Positions 17,929 to 28,200 of a stretch of 54,302 bases of DNA are shown in pieces. Below the pieces are notes generated by a model. It was given only the letters and a program-made list of their open reading frames with translations. It was not told where the DNA came from and ran no database searches. The stretch comes from a bacterium (GTDB lineage Bacteria; JAUVQV01; DATDCY01), in the NCBI GenBank assembly GCA_036524115.1, contig DATDCY010000328.1, forward strand, positions 1 through 54,302. Reading direction: 5' to 3'. The position numbers and the translations under genes are program-made. Within the stretch, counting starts at the first letter, position 1, and the number at the start of each line of letters is the position of its first letter.

Positions 17929-19341
17929 ATGAACATGAACGTGAACAGCCTTGTCAGGAAGAAGGGATTCCTTCAGAGCGTCCTCGCCACGATGAGCGAT
18001 GGCGTGATGGTGGTGGACCGCGAGGGCACGATCGTCTTCTTCAACGCCGCGGCCGAGCACATCACGGGCTATCGGGGAGAGGAAGTGGTCGGCAAGCCCT
18101 GTGCAATCCTCGACACGGACACGTGCGTCTACCGCGAGGGCGGGCGCACGGCGGTCCGCTGCTCCCTGTTCGACGACGGCGGGGCGGTGCGCAAGAGCTG
18201 CCGGATCCGGGCGAAGGACGGGCGCGAGGTCCACCTGGTCAAGAACGCCACCGTCCTGCGCGACGGACGCGGCGGGATGGCCTACGGCATCGAGACGATG
18301 ACGGACGTCACCTCGCTCGTGCTCAAGGAGCGGCAGATCGAGGAGCTTGCGGGGACTCTCCGCGAAGAGGAGTCCTTCCACGGGATCGTCGGCCGCAACC
18401 CCGTCATGCTGCGCCTGCGCGAGCAGATCAAGAACGCGGCCCGCAGCGAGGCACCCGTGGTCGTCCTCGGGGAGAGCGGCACCGGCAAGGAGCTCGTTGC
18501 GGCCGCGGTGCACGCGCTCAGCCGACGCCGGGAGGGGCCGTTCGTCAAGGTCAACTGCGCGGCGCTCAACGAACAGCTGCTCGAGAGCGAGCTGTTCGGG
18601 CACCGCCGCGGCGCCTTCACCGGCGCGATGCGCGATCGCCAGGGGCGGCTCGAGGCCGCCAGCCGCGGCACGATCTTCCTCGACGAGATCGGCGACATGT
18701 CACCGGCGATGCAGGCCAAGCTGCTGCGCGCGCTCGAGGGGCGGGAGATCGAGCGCGTGGGGGAGAACACGCCGGTGCCGGTGGACATCCGCCTGGTCTC
18801 GGCCACGAACCGCGACCTCGAGACCCTCGTCGCGGGCGGCGCCTTCCGCCGGGACCTGCTCTACCGGGTCAACGCGATCCCGATCGTGCTCCCGCCGCTG
18901 CGGGAGCGGCCCGACGACATCCCGCTGCTGGTCGCCCACCTGCTCGCGCGCATGGGGGCGGCGCACGGCCGGCCCGGGCTGCGGGTGACGTCGGCGGCGC
19001 TCGAGAAGCTGGGCGCTCACGAGTGGCCGGGGAACGTGCGCCAGCTCATCAACGCGCTCGAGTACGGGGTCGTCACGAGCCTCGGGGCGGAGATCGACGT
19101 CCCCGATCTTCCGGCATACCTCGCCGGCGAGCGCGTCCAGTCAATCCCGCCGCCGGGGCGCCGGGCGGCGCTCACCCGGGAGGCCGTGGCAGCGGCGCTC
19201 GCGTCCGCGCGAGGCAACCGCGCAGCGGCCGCCCGGTCGCTCGGCGTCTGTCGCGTCACGCTCTGGAAGCGCCTCCGGGAACTGGGCGGTGGCGAGGCCG
19301 CGCGCGCGGGCGCGGCGGGCAGAGAGGCAGGAACGACATGA
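17929..19341 (+). CDS. Sigma-54-dependent transcriptional activator with Cys-rich PAS domain
   Basis: This 470-residue enhancer-binding protein has three parts. The N-terminal PAS domain (about 10-125) has four cysteines (58, 66, 78, 91), suited to redox, metal or sulfur sensing. The AAA+ domain (about 150-385) has Walker A GESGTGKE at 181-188, the sigma-54-contact loop GAFTGA at 228-233 and Walker B GTIFLDEIGDM at 248-258. The C-terminal Fis-type helix-turn-helix is at about 420-451. There is no receiver domain, so it senses its signal directly. The divergent rhodanese selenoprotein gene has a perfect sigma-54 promoter and is the obvious target. The ATG at 17929 lacks a clear ribosome-binding site; an in-frame ATG two codons later is possible. 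Confidence 0.93.
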   Translation: MNMNVNSLVRKKGFLQSVLATMSDGVMVVDREGTIVFFNAAAEHITGYRGEEVVGKPCAILDTDTCVYREGGRTAVRCSLFDDGGAVRKSCRIRAKDGREVHLVKNATVLRDGRGGMAYGIETMTDVTSLVLKERQIEELAGTLREEESFHGIVGRNPVMLRLREQIKNAARSEAPVVVLGESGTGKELVAAAVHALSRRREGPFVKVNCAALNEQLLESELFGHRRGAFTGAMRDRQGRLEAASRGTIFLDEIGDMSPAMQAKLLRALEGREIERVGENTPVPVDIRLVSATNRDLETLVAGGAFRRDLLYRVNAIPIVLPPLRERPDDIPLLVAHLLARMGAAHGRPGLRVTSAALEKLGAHEWPGNVRQLINALEYGVVTSLGAEIDVPDLPAYLAGERVQSIPPPGRRAALTREAVAAALASARGNRAAAARSLGVCRVTLWKRLRELGGGEAARAGAAGREAGTT

Positions 19342-20126
19342 ACGTCCTGGAGCTCTACCGGCGACTGCCGCGGACCAACTGCGGCACGTGCGCCCCGAAA
19401 GCGTGCATGCCGTTCGCGGTGGCGCTCGCGAAGGGCGACGCGACGGCCGACGCGTGCCCCGGGCTCACCGAGGAGCAGCGGCGGGAGATCGTCGGCGGCA
19501 GCGCGAAGGGCGACTGGCGCGAGACGGTCGTCGCAGGGCTGCGCGCCGAGGTCGCGGCGCTGTCGCTGGCCGACGCAGCGCCGGGGATTGGCGCGGTCTT
19601 CGAGGCTGGCGCGCTGCGCATCCGCTGTCTTGGCCGCGACTACCTCGTCGCGGGCGACGGGGCTGTCAGCATTGCGGGCGACGCGAAGCCGGTCCCGCCC
19701 TGGACGAAGATCCTGCTCCTGCACTACGCGCGGACGCGGGGCGACGCCCCGCCGGCCGGGCGCTGGGTGGCGTTCGCGGACCTGCGGAGCGGCCTGGTCA
19801 AGGCGACGTCGTTCGCGCGCGAGTGCGAGGAGCCGCTGCGGGAGCTCTTCGACCGCGACACCGCGGCGGCGGAGCGCGCGCTCGAGCGGATCGGCGGCGC
19901 GCGCGAGGCGGGCGCACCGGCGCCCGTGGCGTGGCGCGTCGAAGCGCTGCCGCGCGTGCCGGTGCTCGTGCTCTACTGGCCGCCGGAGGAGGAGTTCCCC
20001 TCCAAGTGCAAGGTCCTCTTCGACGCCAGCGCCGACCGCTTCCTCGACGTCGAGTCGCTGACCTTCCTCGTCGAGGGTCTCGCGAAGAACCTGGAGCACG
20101 GCCCCGACGCCCCCCCTCACGACTGA
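19338..20126 (+). CDS. FeS-cluster / DUF3786 protein
   Basis: This 262-residue cytoplasmic protein has an N-terminal FeS motif, C-x2-C-x4-C-x15-16-C (NCGTCAPKAC ... ADAC, within residues 14-42), like the small FeS domain of corrinoid acetyl-CoA pathway proteins. The rest (about 85-255), with KILLLHYARTRG, PPAGRWVAFADLRSG and VLYWPPEEEFPSKCKVLFD, fits DUF3786, a family found mostly in anaerobes that often follows such an FeS domain. Function is unknown; electron transfer or corrinoid-linked chemistry is possible. Its ATG overlaps the stop of the sigma-54 activator gene (ATGA), so it is the second gene of that transcript, perhaps part of the same sulfur or redox response. Confidence 0.8.
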   Translation: MNVLELYRRLPRTNCGTCAPKACMPFAVALAKGDATADACPGLTEEQRREIVGGSAKGDWRETVVAGLRAEVAALSLADAAPGIGAVFEAGALRIRCLGRDYLVAGDGAVSIAGDAKPVPPWTKILLLHYARTRGDAPPAGRWVAFADLRSGLVKATSFARECEEPLRELFDRDTAAAERALERIGGAREAGAPAPVAWRVEALPRVPVLVLYWPPEEEFPSKCKVLFDASADRFLDVESLTFLVEGLAKNLEHGPDAPPHD

Positions 20127-20236
20127 CAGACCGCCGCTAACGGCCCATCAGCGCCCGGCGACGGGGTTGCATCGGCGGCCTGTCCGGGGGCGTCTCTCCG
20201 ACAGTTTTTGTCAGCAAGAGATGAGGCGCAACCCTG

Positions 20237-20266
20237 TTGACAGGCGCGAGTCGGGAGGCGTATTAG
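20237..20266 (+). promoter_or_regulatory. Sigma-70-like promoter of the giant exported-protein locus
   Basis: A perfect TTGACA (20237-20242) is followed by an 18-nt spacer and TATTAG (20261-20266), 125 nt before the first gene of the 24.6-kb locus. It is the only recognisable promoter before the six-gene run. Confidence 0.55.
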
Positions 20267-20294
20267 GCTGGAGGTAGACCGCGTTTGACGGCCA

Positions 20295-20310
20295 GTCCTG
20301 GTTCCAGGAC
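20295..20310 (+). other. Leader hairpin in the 5' UTR of the giant locus
   Basis: GTCCTGG and CCAGGAC pair perfectly around a TT loop, about 25 nt downstream of the predicted transcription start and 82 nt before the first start codon. It has no T tract. It could be mRNA-stabilising or regulatory; no riboswitch class is recognised in this 265-nt region. Confidence 0.4.
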
Positions 20311-20391
20311 ACGCACCGAACGATGATGAAGGGCGACTCGCCGTCTTGGGGGCGCTCATGAGTATCCAGGCCGCGAAAGCGAGCGAATGCC

Positions 20392-22296
20392 ATGTGGGAC
20401 TGCAGGGCGTTCCTTCTGCTCCGGTGTGTGACGGCGCAGCTGTTCCTGGTGTTCTTCCCGGCAGCTGCGTACGCGCTGCTTCCCGAGCCGCCGCACCTGG
20501 TCAACGGCGCGGTGACGGTCAACGGTTCCGCGCGGACGTGGGGGACGGTGTCGCTGCGTCTGAGCGGGGCACCGGACCCGATCGCCACCTTCTCGCTGGG
20601 GACACTCCCCGGCGCCCTCAACGGCTACGCGCTGGCGGTGCCGATGGACGCCATGGAGCCGCGGGAGCCGGGGACCGCGCGAGAGGGTGACGCCGCGCAG
20701 GTGTACCTGGACGGGGTGGCGGCCGCCGCGGTGACGATCGGCGCGCGCGGCGCCTTCCAGACGGTGGACGTGTCCCTGACGGTGGCGCACGCGATCGTGC
20801 TGATCCGCGGCCCGACCGGGACGCCGTCGACCACGCCCTCGGGCGGCGCCGTCTACCTGGACGTGGAGGCCGCGGACACCCTGGGGGCGCACACGCTCAG
20901 CTACGGCTGGTCCGCCTCCTGCCCGGGGGCGGACAACGGCGCGTTCGACAACGCGCAAACGCCTGTCCCCGTCTGGACCGCCCCGGTGGCCGGCGGCACC
21001 CCGCTGGTCTGTACCCTGACCGTCACGATAGCCGACGGGCAGGGCCTGTCGATCGAACCCTCCGTTTCGGTGACCGTCCAGCCGACGGTCGCGCCCGACC
21101 CGGTGGCGCAGTTCGTGGCCGGCCCCGACCCCTCGCTGTGCGGGGAGCAGATCGCGTTCGACGCGAGCGGTTCGTACCACAGCAACCCCGAGCGCACGAT
21201 CGCGCTCTACGAATGGGACTTCGACTACGACGGGATCGCGTTCACGGTGGACGCGACGGGCGTGGCGACGGCGAGCGGGTTCGCGGGCCGCATGACCCCG
21301 GTGACCGTGGCCCTGCGGGTCACCGACGACGGGGCGCCGCCGCGCAGCGTGATCGCCACGCGGGAGCTGCACCCCGGCGGGACCAACCGCGCGCCGCTTG
21401 CGGCTGCGGGAGGCCCCTACGCGCTGAGCGCGGGGGGATCGCTGGCACTCAGCGGCACGGGTTCGAGCGACCCGGACGCGGCCTGCGGCGACGCGGCCGC
21501 CTCGTGGGAGTGGGACCTGGACGCGGACGGCGTGTTCGACGACGCCACGGGCGCGCAGCCGGTGATCGCCTGGAGCACGGCGGAGGCGCTGCTCTGCGGC
21601 GGGCGGTGCGTGGACAAGGCCAGCTACCCGGTGGCGCTGCGCGTGACAGACGCCCGGGGCGCGGATGCCGTGGCCGGGGGGACGGTGGCGGTTTCGCTGC
21701 TGATCTTCCGGGACGACTTCGCGCACGGGACGTTCAAGGGGGACCCGGACTGGCAGGTCAGGAGCGGGGCCTGGGCAGTGCTCGGGGCGGTCCCGTCGAC
21801 GAAGTATTACGCCTCGGACCCGCGGCGCGGCGGGCTGGCGGTGGCGAAGCCGGCGCCGCTGGCGGCGCTGCGCGCCGGGCGATTGGAGACGAAGATCGCG
21901 CTGACGCGCAGCTTCGTGAGCTATGCCAACGGGGCGCTGGTGTTCGGGTACACGAGCAACACGCGGTACCGCTACGTGCGGTTGCAGCAACAGAACGGCG
22001 TGTGGAATCTGGTGCTGGGCCAGGTGGGCGGGATTGGCTCGGACCCTGCGGGAGTCAAGAGGACCAAGAAGCTCACGGGGCTGCGCGTCGGCGGCTGGTA
22101 CTGGCTCTGGGTGAACGTGTACGACACGGGGTGGGTGAAGGTCTACTTCAAGACATACCCGGGGACGCCGGGGACGACGCCGGCGATCATGTACAAGTTC
22201 AAGGCGGCGGCGGCCGGCAAGGCGGGCTACCAGGCGACGGCGGCGCGGGCGTATTTCGACAACTTCGGCGCCTGGGACAAGGCGGTGCTGCCGTGA
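20392..22296 (+). CDS. Exported PKD/Ig-repeat protein with LamG-like C-terminus
   Basis: This 634-residue protein has a signal peptide (FLLLRCVTAQLFLVFFPAAA). Residues about 31-125 form a domain also found at the N-terminus of the last gene of this locus (shared landmarks NGAVTV, PIATFSLG, GDAAQ, VTIG). Residues about 126-225 are an Ig-like repeat with one Cys pair (WSASCPG ... CTLTV). Two PKD-type domains follow (about 230-335 and 340-445; FDASGSYHSNP and AAGGPYALSAG). Residues about 447-634 resemble a LamG/concanavalin jelly roll (FRDDFAHGTFKGD ... YFDNFGAWD), likely for carbohydrate or surface binding. There is no anchor motif. The stop overlaps the GTG of the RHS gene (GTGA). It is probably an adhesive, extracellular member of the system. 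Confidence 0.8.
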   Translation: MWDCRAFLLLRCVTAQLFLVFFPAAAYALLPEPPHLVNGAVTVNGSARTWGTVSLRLSGAPDPIATFSLGTLPGALNGYALAVPMDAMEPREPGTAREGDAAQVYLDGVAAAAVTIGARGAFQTVDVSLTVAHAIVLIRGPTGTPSTTPSGGAVYLDVEAADTLGAHTLSYGWSASCPGADNGAFDNAQTPVPVWTAPVAGGTPLVCTLTVTIADGQGLSIEPSVSVTVQPTVAPDPVAQFVAGPDPSLCGEQIAFDASGSYHSNPERTIALYEWDFDYDGIAFTVDATGVATASGFAGRMTPVTVALRVTDDGAPPRSVIATRELHPGGTNRAPLAAAGGPYALSAGGSLALSGTGSSDPDAACGDAAASWEWDLDADGVFDDATGAQPVIAWSTAEALLCGGRCVDKASYPVALRVTDARGADAVAGGTVAVSLLIFRDDFAHGTFKGDPDWQVRSGAWAVLGAVPSTKYYASDPRRGGLAVAKPAPLAALRAGRLETKIALTRSFVSYANGALVFGYTSNTRYRYVRLQQQNGVWNLVLGQVGGIGSDPAGVKRTKKLTGLRVGGWYWLWVNVYDTGWVKVYFKTYPGTPGTTPAIMYKFKAAAAGKAGYQATAARAYFDNFGAWDKAVLP

Positions 22297-25200
22297 GGCG
22301 TCGGGTGTTGTCGGCGCTGGCCGGCGCGCTGCTCGTGCTCGCCGCCGTCCCCGCGTCCGCCGCCGACAAGAACGGCGTCTCCCCGAACGCGATCTCGCTG
22401 CCCTCGGGCCCCGGATCGATCGAGGGGCTCGGCGAGTCGTTCCAGCCGCAGCTCAACACCGGCTCGGCGCGCTACGCGGTGAAGATCCCGCTGCCGAGGC
22501 TGCACAACACGCCGGAGCTGAAGCTGCAGTACGAGAGCGGGTTCGGGGACGGTCCCGCGGGGATCGGCTGGACCTACGGCCCGGGGAGCATCGCGCGCCA
22601 GGTGGACAAGGGGCTGCCGCGGTACGTGGACGGGCCCAACGGCGTCGACGACGACGCGGACGGGCAGATCGACGAAGCCGACGAGAGCGACACGTACGTG
22701 GGCCCGGACGGGGAGGAGTTGGTGCCCGTCGGCGACGGGGTGTACCGGGCGCGGATCGAGGGGAGCTTTGCGCGCTACCGCCGGCTGGTGTCGGGGTGGG
22801 AGGTGACGCTGCGCAACGGCACGCGGGTGGACTTTGGCACGAGCGCGGCGGGCCAGGTGGCGGACGCGAGCGGGGCGAAGGTCTTCCGCTGGCTGCCCGA
22901 GCGCAGCACGGACACCAACGGCAATGTCGTGCAGTACGCGTGGGCGTCGTACCCGGGCTCGGAGTCCCAGAAGTACCTGCGGCAGATCCGCTACGGCCCG
23001 GGGGCCCCGCCGTGGGGGGCGTTCTACTTCGCGTCGTTCAGCTACGAGGACAAGCCGGACTGGCGGGCGGACTACCGCGCCGGCTTCCTCGTGCGGACGG
23101 CGAAGCGCCTGGCGAAGATCGAGGTCGGCATCCAGGGAACGCTGCCGGCGCAGTGCGCGGTGGGGGACTGGAACGCAGACGGGACGCAGGACGCGCTGAT
23201 CGCCCGCTACGCGATCGCCTACGACGGAGCGCACCCGGACCGCTCCTTCCTCGCGAAGATCACCCGCTACGGCGCCGACGGCGTCAACTGGCTCCCGCCG
23301 ATCTCGTTCGCGTACGCCGCTCACGATCCGCCGCCGGTCGTCTCGGCGTCCAGCGTCCGCGTCGACACCGACAACGCGCCGCTGTCGGTGATGGACAGCC
23401 TGCTCGCCGAACTCGTGGACCTGAACCGCGACGGCCTGCCTGACGTCCTCCAGACCGACCGCGAGGGCGGCTTCCACCGGGCGTTCCTGAACCTCGGCGC
23501 GGATGCGCTCTCCGGCGGGCGGGTGCGCTGGGCCGATGGGCGCTACCTCGCGAGCGAAGACGGCGTGGCGCCGCAGCTGCAGCTCGCCGAGGCGCGCGTT
23601 CACCTCGCGGACATCGACGGGGACGGGATCGCCGATCTCGTCCAGACGAGCGCCGCGGGCGAGGTCTCCTGGTTCCCGAACGACGGCGCCGTCGGCTGGA
23701 AGGCGCGTCGGCGCATGAGCCTCGCCGGGGCGGCGCCTCCCGCGCCCTTCACGACCGCGGATGCCGCCGTCGCGGACCTCGACTTCGACAAGCGCATGGA
23801 CGTCGTTCTCAGCACCGAGAACGGGTACGCCGTGTGGTTCAACCGCGGGGATGACCGCTACAGCGAGGAGGTGCGGACGCCGGGGGCCCGCCACGAGGGC
23901 GCGGTCCTGCGGTTCTCCACCCCCGGGGTCCGCCTCGCCGACATGAACGGCGACCGGCTCGCCGACGTGGTGCGCGTCACGCCGACGTGTCTCGTCGTCG
24001 CGGCGGGCATGGGCCACGGGCGCTTCGCGCCTGCCGTCGAGGTGCCGATCGCCGGGGCGACGCTGACCGACGGCGCCGACGGGCAGATCGCCCGCGCGCG
24101 GCTCGAGGACGTCAATGGCGACGGCCTCGCCGACCTCGTGGTCGAGCGCGCCGAGGTCGGCGAACTGCACTGCTGGCTCAATCGCGGCACCGACACGCTC
24201 GGTCCGCGCATCGTCGTGACCGGCATGCCCGTCGTGTACGCGGCGGGCACGGCGGTGCGCTGGGCCGACCTCAACGGGAACGGCACGACCGACCTCGTCT
24301 ACGCCGACTCGACGGCCGACGAGCGGCTGCGGATGGTGGACGTCGGCGTGCTGCTCGGCGGCTCGTCGCACCCGAACCTGCTCGAGCGCGTCGACAACGG
24401 CCTCGGCGCGCTCACCGCCATCGAGTGGCGCGCGAGCACGGAGCTTCTCGTCGCCGACGGCCGCACGGCGCATCCCTGGGCGTCGACGATTCCGTTCCCC
24501 GTCCAGGTGGTCGTCGCGATCGAGACCACCACCGGGATGGACCTCGACGACGCGCCGGGGCCCGACCGCATGCGCCGCGAGCTTGCCTACCGCGACGGCT
24601 TCTACGAGGACCGCGAGCGCGCCTTCCGCGGCTTCGGCGAGGTGCGGGTCACGGAACCGGGCGACGCCGCTGCGCCCACGCGGGTGGACGTCAGCGGCTT
24701 CTTCACCGGTGGGCCCGACGGTGTCGACGACGACGGCGACGGCCTGATCGACGAGATCGGCGCCGGGAACCACCGCGAGGAGGAGGCCCTGCGCGGCAAG
24801 CTGCGCTTTGCGGAGGCTCGCTCGGCGACGGACGTCCTCTACCAGCGGGAGGAGAACGACTGGCGGGTGCGGACGCTCCTGACGGCGATGGACGGCTCCG
24901 AAGTCCGGCTCGCCTGCCGGACACGCAACGACGCTCTGCAATACGAAGGCACGGCGGCACCGGAGACGGTGCGCACGACGTGGGCGTACGACGACTTCGG
25001 CAACCCGACGGAGGAGCGGCGTCAGGGCGCCCTCTCGCTCGAGGGCGACGAGGCCTTCATCCTCACGGAGTACGTCAACGACACCGGGCGCTGGATCATC
25101 GGGCTGCCGAGCCGCCGCCGCGTGACGGACGCCGCCGGGACCGACATCGCCGAGACGTTCAACTACTACGACGGGCCCGACTACGCGGGGCTCCCGTTCG

Positions 25201-28200
25201 GGAGGGTGGAGAAGGGGAACCTCACGCGGACGCTCGGCAAGGTGCGCACCGGCGAGTTCGTCGCACTCACCCGGAACGCGCGCGACGCGTGGGGGAACGT
25301 CGTCGGCTCGCTCGACCCGAACGGCGGGCAGCGCACGGTGACCTGGGACTCCCTGCTGCACGCCTTCCCCGTGCGCGAACAGATCCAGGTCGGCGGCGGC
25401 AACCCGGACCTGGCCATCGCCGCCGAGTACCACGCGGCCTTCGGCGCGCTGACCGCGAGCGAGGACTTCAACCGCAACCGCTCGGAGTTCCGCTACGACG
25501 CCTTCGGCAGGCTCGTGACTATCGTCAAGCCCGGCGACAGCGCGGAGTCGCCGAGCATCGAGTTCCATTTTCGCATGGCGGCCCCGCGTCTGCCGGACGC
25601 GGCCGGGGGGCTGACCTACGACTACGACGCCGCAGGCGGCCTGACGCTCACCGCCGGGCCGGCCGGGCCGAGCTCCGTGACGACGGGCGCCCGCGAGCGT
25701 TCAGGCGAGGCGGGAACCTGGGACGTCGTCAAGTACACGGACGGGCTGGGCCGCCCGCTCGCCACGGTCTCCGAGGCGGAGGCCGGTTGGACGGTGAGCC
25801 GCGCGGTCACGTTCAACGCGCGAGGCACGCCGAGATTCGCATTTCAGCCGTATGCCGCCGGCGCCGCGGCCTTCGGGCGCCCCAGCGCGGTCCTGGCGGC
25901 GACGGAAGTCCGCCTGGACGCCATGGGGCGCGAGGTGCTGCGTCTCAACCCGCCGGACGCGCTCGGCGTGGTGAGCGACGTCGCGACCTCCTGGTTCCCC
26001 CTCGGCAGGACGCGAACCGACGAGGAGGAGCGCTCGCGGACGTTCCTCCTCGACGGGCTCGGGCGGTTGATCGAGATTCGCGCCCACCACGGCGCCGAGA
26101 CCTACACGACCCGCAACGCCTACGACCCGCTCGGCCGCGTGGTGCAGGCAACGGACGCCCTCGCGAACGTCCGCACCTTCGCCTACGACGGTCTCGGCCG
26201 GCGGACGCTCATCGAGGACCCCGACCGCGGGCGCGTGGAGACGAGCTACGACGCCGCGGGCAACGTCGTCCGCCGCGTGGACAACAAGGGTCAGGGCGTT
26301 CTCTACGCGTACGACGCTGCCAACCGGCTGCTGGCCGAGTACCGGCGCGACGGCTCGGGGCCGGGCCCGGCGGTCGAGTACCACTACGACGCGCCTGCGG
26401 CGGACTTCCCCGCAGCCGCGAACCTCGCTGGGCGCCTGGCGTGGGTCACCGACCCCTCGGGCGCGCAGCACTTCTCCTACGACTCGCGCGGCAACCGCAC
26501 GGAGGCGTTGCGCCGCGTCCGCGACCGCGGCACGAGCCGGGACTTCCTGCGCCAGTGGGAATACGACGCGCTCGACCGCGTGACGGCGGAGACCTTCCCC
26601 GACGGGGACCGAGCGACCTACGAGTTCAACGGCGGGGGGCTGCTCGAGCGGATCCCGGGCGTCGTCAGCGGCATCGACTATCTGCCGTCGGGGGCGGTCG
26701 GACGGATCGCGTACGCCAATGGCCTCGCGTCCGACTACGGCTATGATCCGCGCAACCGCCTCACGGGACTGACAACCGCCCCGGCGGCCGGGTCGGCGAT
26801 CCAGGACCTGGCCTACGCGCTCGACGGCGTCGGGAACGTCCGCGCCGTCGCCGACGGGCGGCCCGGCGTGACAGGGTCGCCGTCGGACGGCACGCAGTCC
26901 TACCAGTACGACGACCTCCACCGGCTGGTCCGTTCCGAGGGGCCCCACGGCGCGGTCATCTTCGAGTACGACGCAATCGGAAACCTGACGTCGACCTCGT
27001 CGCCGGCTCTCCCGGACCCGCTGCACATCGCCGACGACCTCGTGAATCTCGGCGCGCTCGCCTACGGCGGCGCCGGCGGCACGAGCGGCCGCGGCCTGCG
27101 GGCGCCGGGCGCCGCGCCGGGGCCGCACGCGATCACGGCGACAGCGAGCGGGCTGGCGTACGCCTACGACGACAACGGCAACATGACGAGCCGGGGCGCC
27201 GGCGATGCCTACGAGTGGGACTTCAACGACCGGATGGTCCGCGCGCAGGTCGGGACCGCCGTCGCCCGGTTCGTCTACGACTGGGCCGGGCAGCGCGTGA
27301 TCAAGGAGTTGAGCGCCGGCGCCGCGGTCTCGTCCGCCTGGTACATCGACCGCGGCTACGAACTGCGCGACGGGCGGCCCGTCAAGAGCATCTTCGCCGG
27401 CGACCGGCGCGTGGCGCAGATCGAGGGGCGCCTGGCCCCCGGCGCGGAGAGCGGGCAGCAGACGCTGCGCTTCGGCAAGGGCTGGAACTTCTTCTCCCTG
27501 GAGGTGGAGCCGGCAGATCCGGCGCTCGCGGCGGTGCTGGCGCCGATCGCCGGCAAGTACGACGGCGTGTGGACGTTCGACGCCGCGGCGCAGGCCTACG
27601 TGGCGCCGGCGGAGCTGCACGGTCGGCGGGGGTATCTCATACGCGCCACCGAGACGGTCGAGCTGACGGTGACGGGGACGAAGTCCACGGCGGCCATCGC
27701 GCTCTCGCCGGGCTGGAACCTCGTCGCGTGCCCGGCGGAGAACGCGCTGCCGGCCGCCGACGCCTTCGCCGCGGCGGCGCCCGATGCCGTGTGGGCCTAC
27801 GAGACGGGCGCCGCGACGTGGCAGGCCTGGTCGGCCGCGCCGCCGCAGGGCATCGCGCCGCTCACGCTCGTCGAGCCCGGCCGCGCCTACTGGGTCCACG
27901 CGGGGTCGGCGGCGTCGCTGGCGCTCGCGGCGCGCCCGACGCGCATCTTCTTCTACCACCCGGACCACATCGGCAGCACCGCCGTGGTCACGGACCTCTC
28001 CGGCGCCGTCGTCGCGCGCAACGAGTACTACCCGTACGGCCGGACGCGCTACACCGAGCGCGCCGGGTTCGATCCCGCCTACGCCTTCACCGGCGCCGAG
28101 CTGGACGCCGAGACCGGTCTCGTCGCCCTTGGGGCCCGCTCGCTCGACCCGGTCACCGGCCGCTTCGTCAGCGTTGACCCGGCGTTCGCCGACGCGTACG

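Noticed and set aside
20220-20391. A c-di-GMP (GEMM) or other riboswitch before the giant locus
   Set aside because: GCGAAAGC and a hairpin are present, but the required GEMM core strands are absent. Only a simple hairpin can be supported.
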